From the NCBI GenBank assembly GCA_003694825.1, contig RFJS01000273.1, positions 1-5,759 of the forward strand: a stretch of 5,759 nt of DNA, given 5' to 3'. Below the pieces are notes generated by a model. It had not been told where the DNA came from. It did not search any database and saw nothing but the letters and a program-made list of their open reading frames with translations. Below are positions 5,678 to 5,759 of this stretch, one piece after another; positions within the stretch are counted from its first letter, which is position 1, and the number at the start of each line of letters is the position of its first letter. The translations under genes were made by a program, and so were the position numbers. The stretch comes from Verrucomicrobiota bacterium (GTDB lineage Bacteria; Verrucomicrobiota; Verrucomicrobiia; Opitutales; Opitutaceae).

Positions 5678-5706
5678 AAAGTTTCGCGAAAATGCGAAAT
5701 AGTCAA
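5678..5706 (-). promoter_or_regulatory. Candidate arsR promoter
   Basis: On the - strand, TTGACT (5706-5701) matches the -35 consensus at five of six positions. Seventeen bases further on is AACTTT (5683-5678), a poor -10 with two matches. The candidate operator fills the spacer, so repressor binding would block polymerase. If this -10 were used, transcription would begin at or next to the ATG. Bases 5707-5759 show no convincing gene; a 5-bp inverted repeat, CCCGG (5707-5711) and CCGGG (5723-5727), is the only other structure. Confidence 0.35.
5682..5699. promoter_or_regulatory. Inverted repeat TTTCGC-6-GCGAAA with nested TTTCGCGAAA, candidate arsR operator
   Basis: TTTCGC (5682-5687) and GCGAAA (5694-5699) form a 6-bp inverted repeat with a 6-base spacer. 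The perfect palindrome TTTCGCGAAA occupies 5682-5691. It lies 10 bases upstream of the arsR ATG and within the spacer of the candidate promoter. The same palindrome precedes the permease gene at 5249-5258, and the - strand of that site and the + strand of this one also share GCGAAATAG. Confidence 0.55.
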
Positions 5707-5759
5707 CCCGGTATTTGTCGCGCCGGGAAAACAAGTCCGCTTCTCCAACTCAGACGCCC

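Noticed and set aside
5707..5727. CCCGG...CCGGG inverted repeat upstream of the arsR -35 as another operator
   Set aside because: The stem is only 5 bp with an 11-base loop, unrelated to TTTCGCGAAA, and such pairs are expected by chance in GC-rich DNA.
5672..5734. Alternative arsR start at 5734, adding 21 residues
   Set aside because: The added segment is encoded by the candidate operator and promoter, and ArsR proteins normally begin close to the residue encoded at 5671.

Overview
The window is GC-rich and densely coded. It looks like part of a chromosome from a free-living, polysaccharide-degrading bacterium. The best guess at lineage is Verrucomicrobiota, possibly Opitutaceae. This rests on the architecture of the xylanase-like protein (GH10, then an Ig-like domain, then two copies of an 'ANISTRG...GTLADPV...NDDW' C-terminal domain), which I associate with secreted proteins of that group. 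It is a recollection of family patterns, not a database result.

Layout. Bases 2-2500 (+ strand) hold the 3' part of a large secreted glycoside hydrolase family 10 enzyme whose 5' end lies outside the window. It meets, tail to tail across a 28-base gap, a five-gene cluster on the - strand that fills the rest. In transcription order this is an ArsR-type repressor (5671-5327), an ArsP/DUF318 (UPF0718, YraQ-like) permease (5243-3945), a 78-residue glutaredoxin-like 'small thioredoxin' (3918-3682), an exported thioredoxin with a CIPC active site (3685-3233), and a CcdA/DsbD-type membrane thiol transporter resembling ArsG-family proteins (3236-2529). The last three genes overlap by 1-4 bases, so they are very probably translationally coupled.

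How the genes may work together. ArsR would sense a trivalent metalloid or organoarsenical and release the operators. The permease would export the compound. The two thioredoxins and the CcdA-like protein form a plausible electron relay from cytoplasmic thiols, across the membrane, to an envelope thioredoxin. An identical 10-bp palindrome, TTTCGCGAAA, sits just upstream of arsR and again just upstream of the permease gene. These are the only two sites I found, and they are the best candidates for ArsR operators. Each overlaps a plausible promoter, which suggests autoregulation plus a second repressor-controlled promoter inside the cluster.

No stretch longer than about 300 bases lacks a gene. 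I see no tRNA, rRNA, CRISPR array, insertion sequence or integrase.
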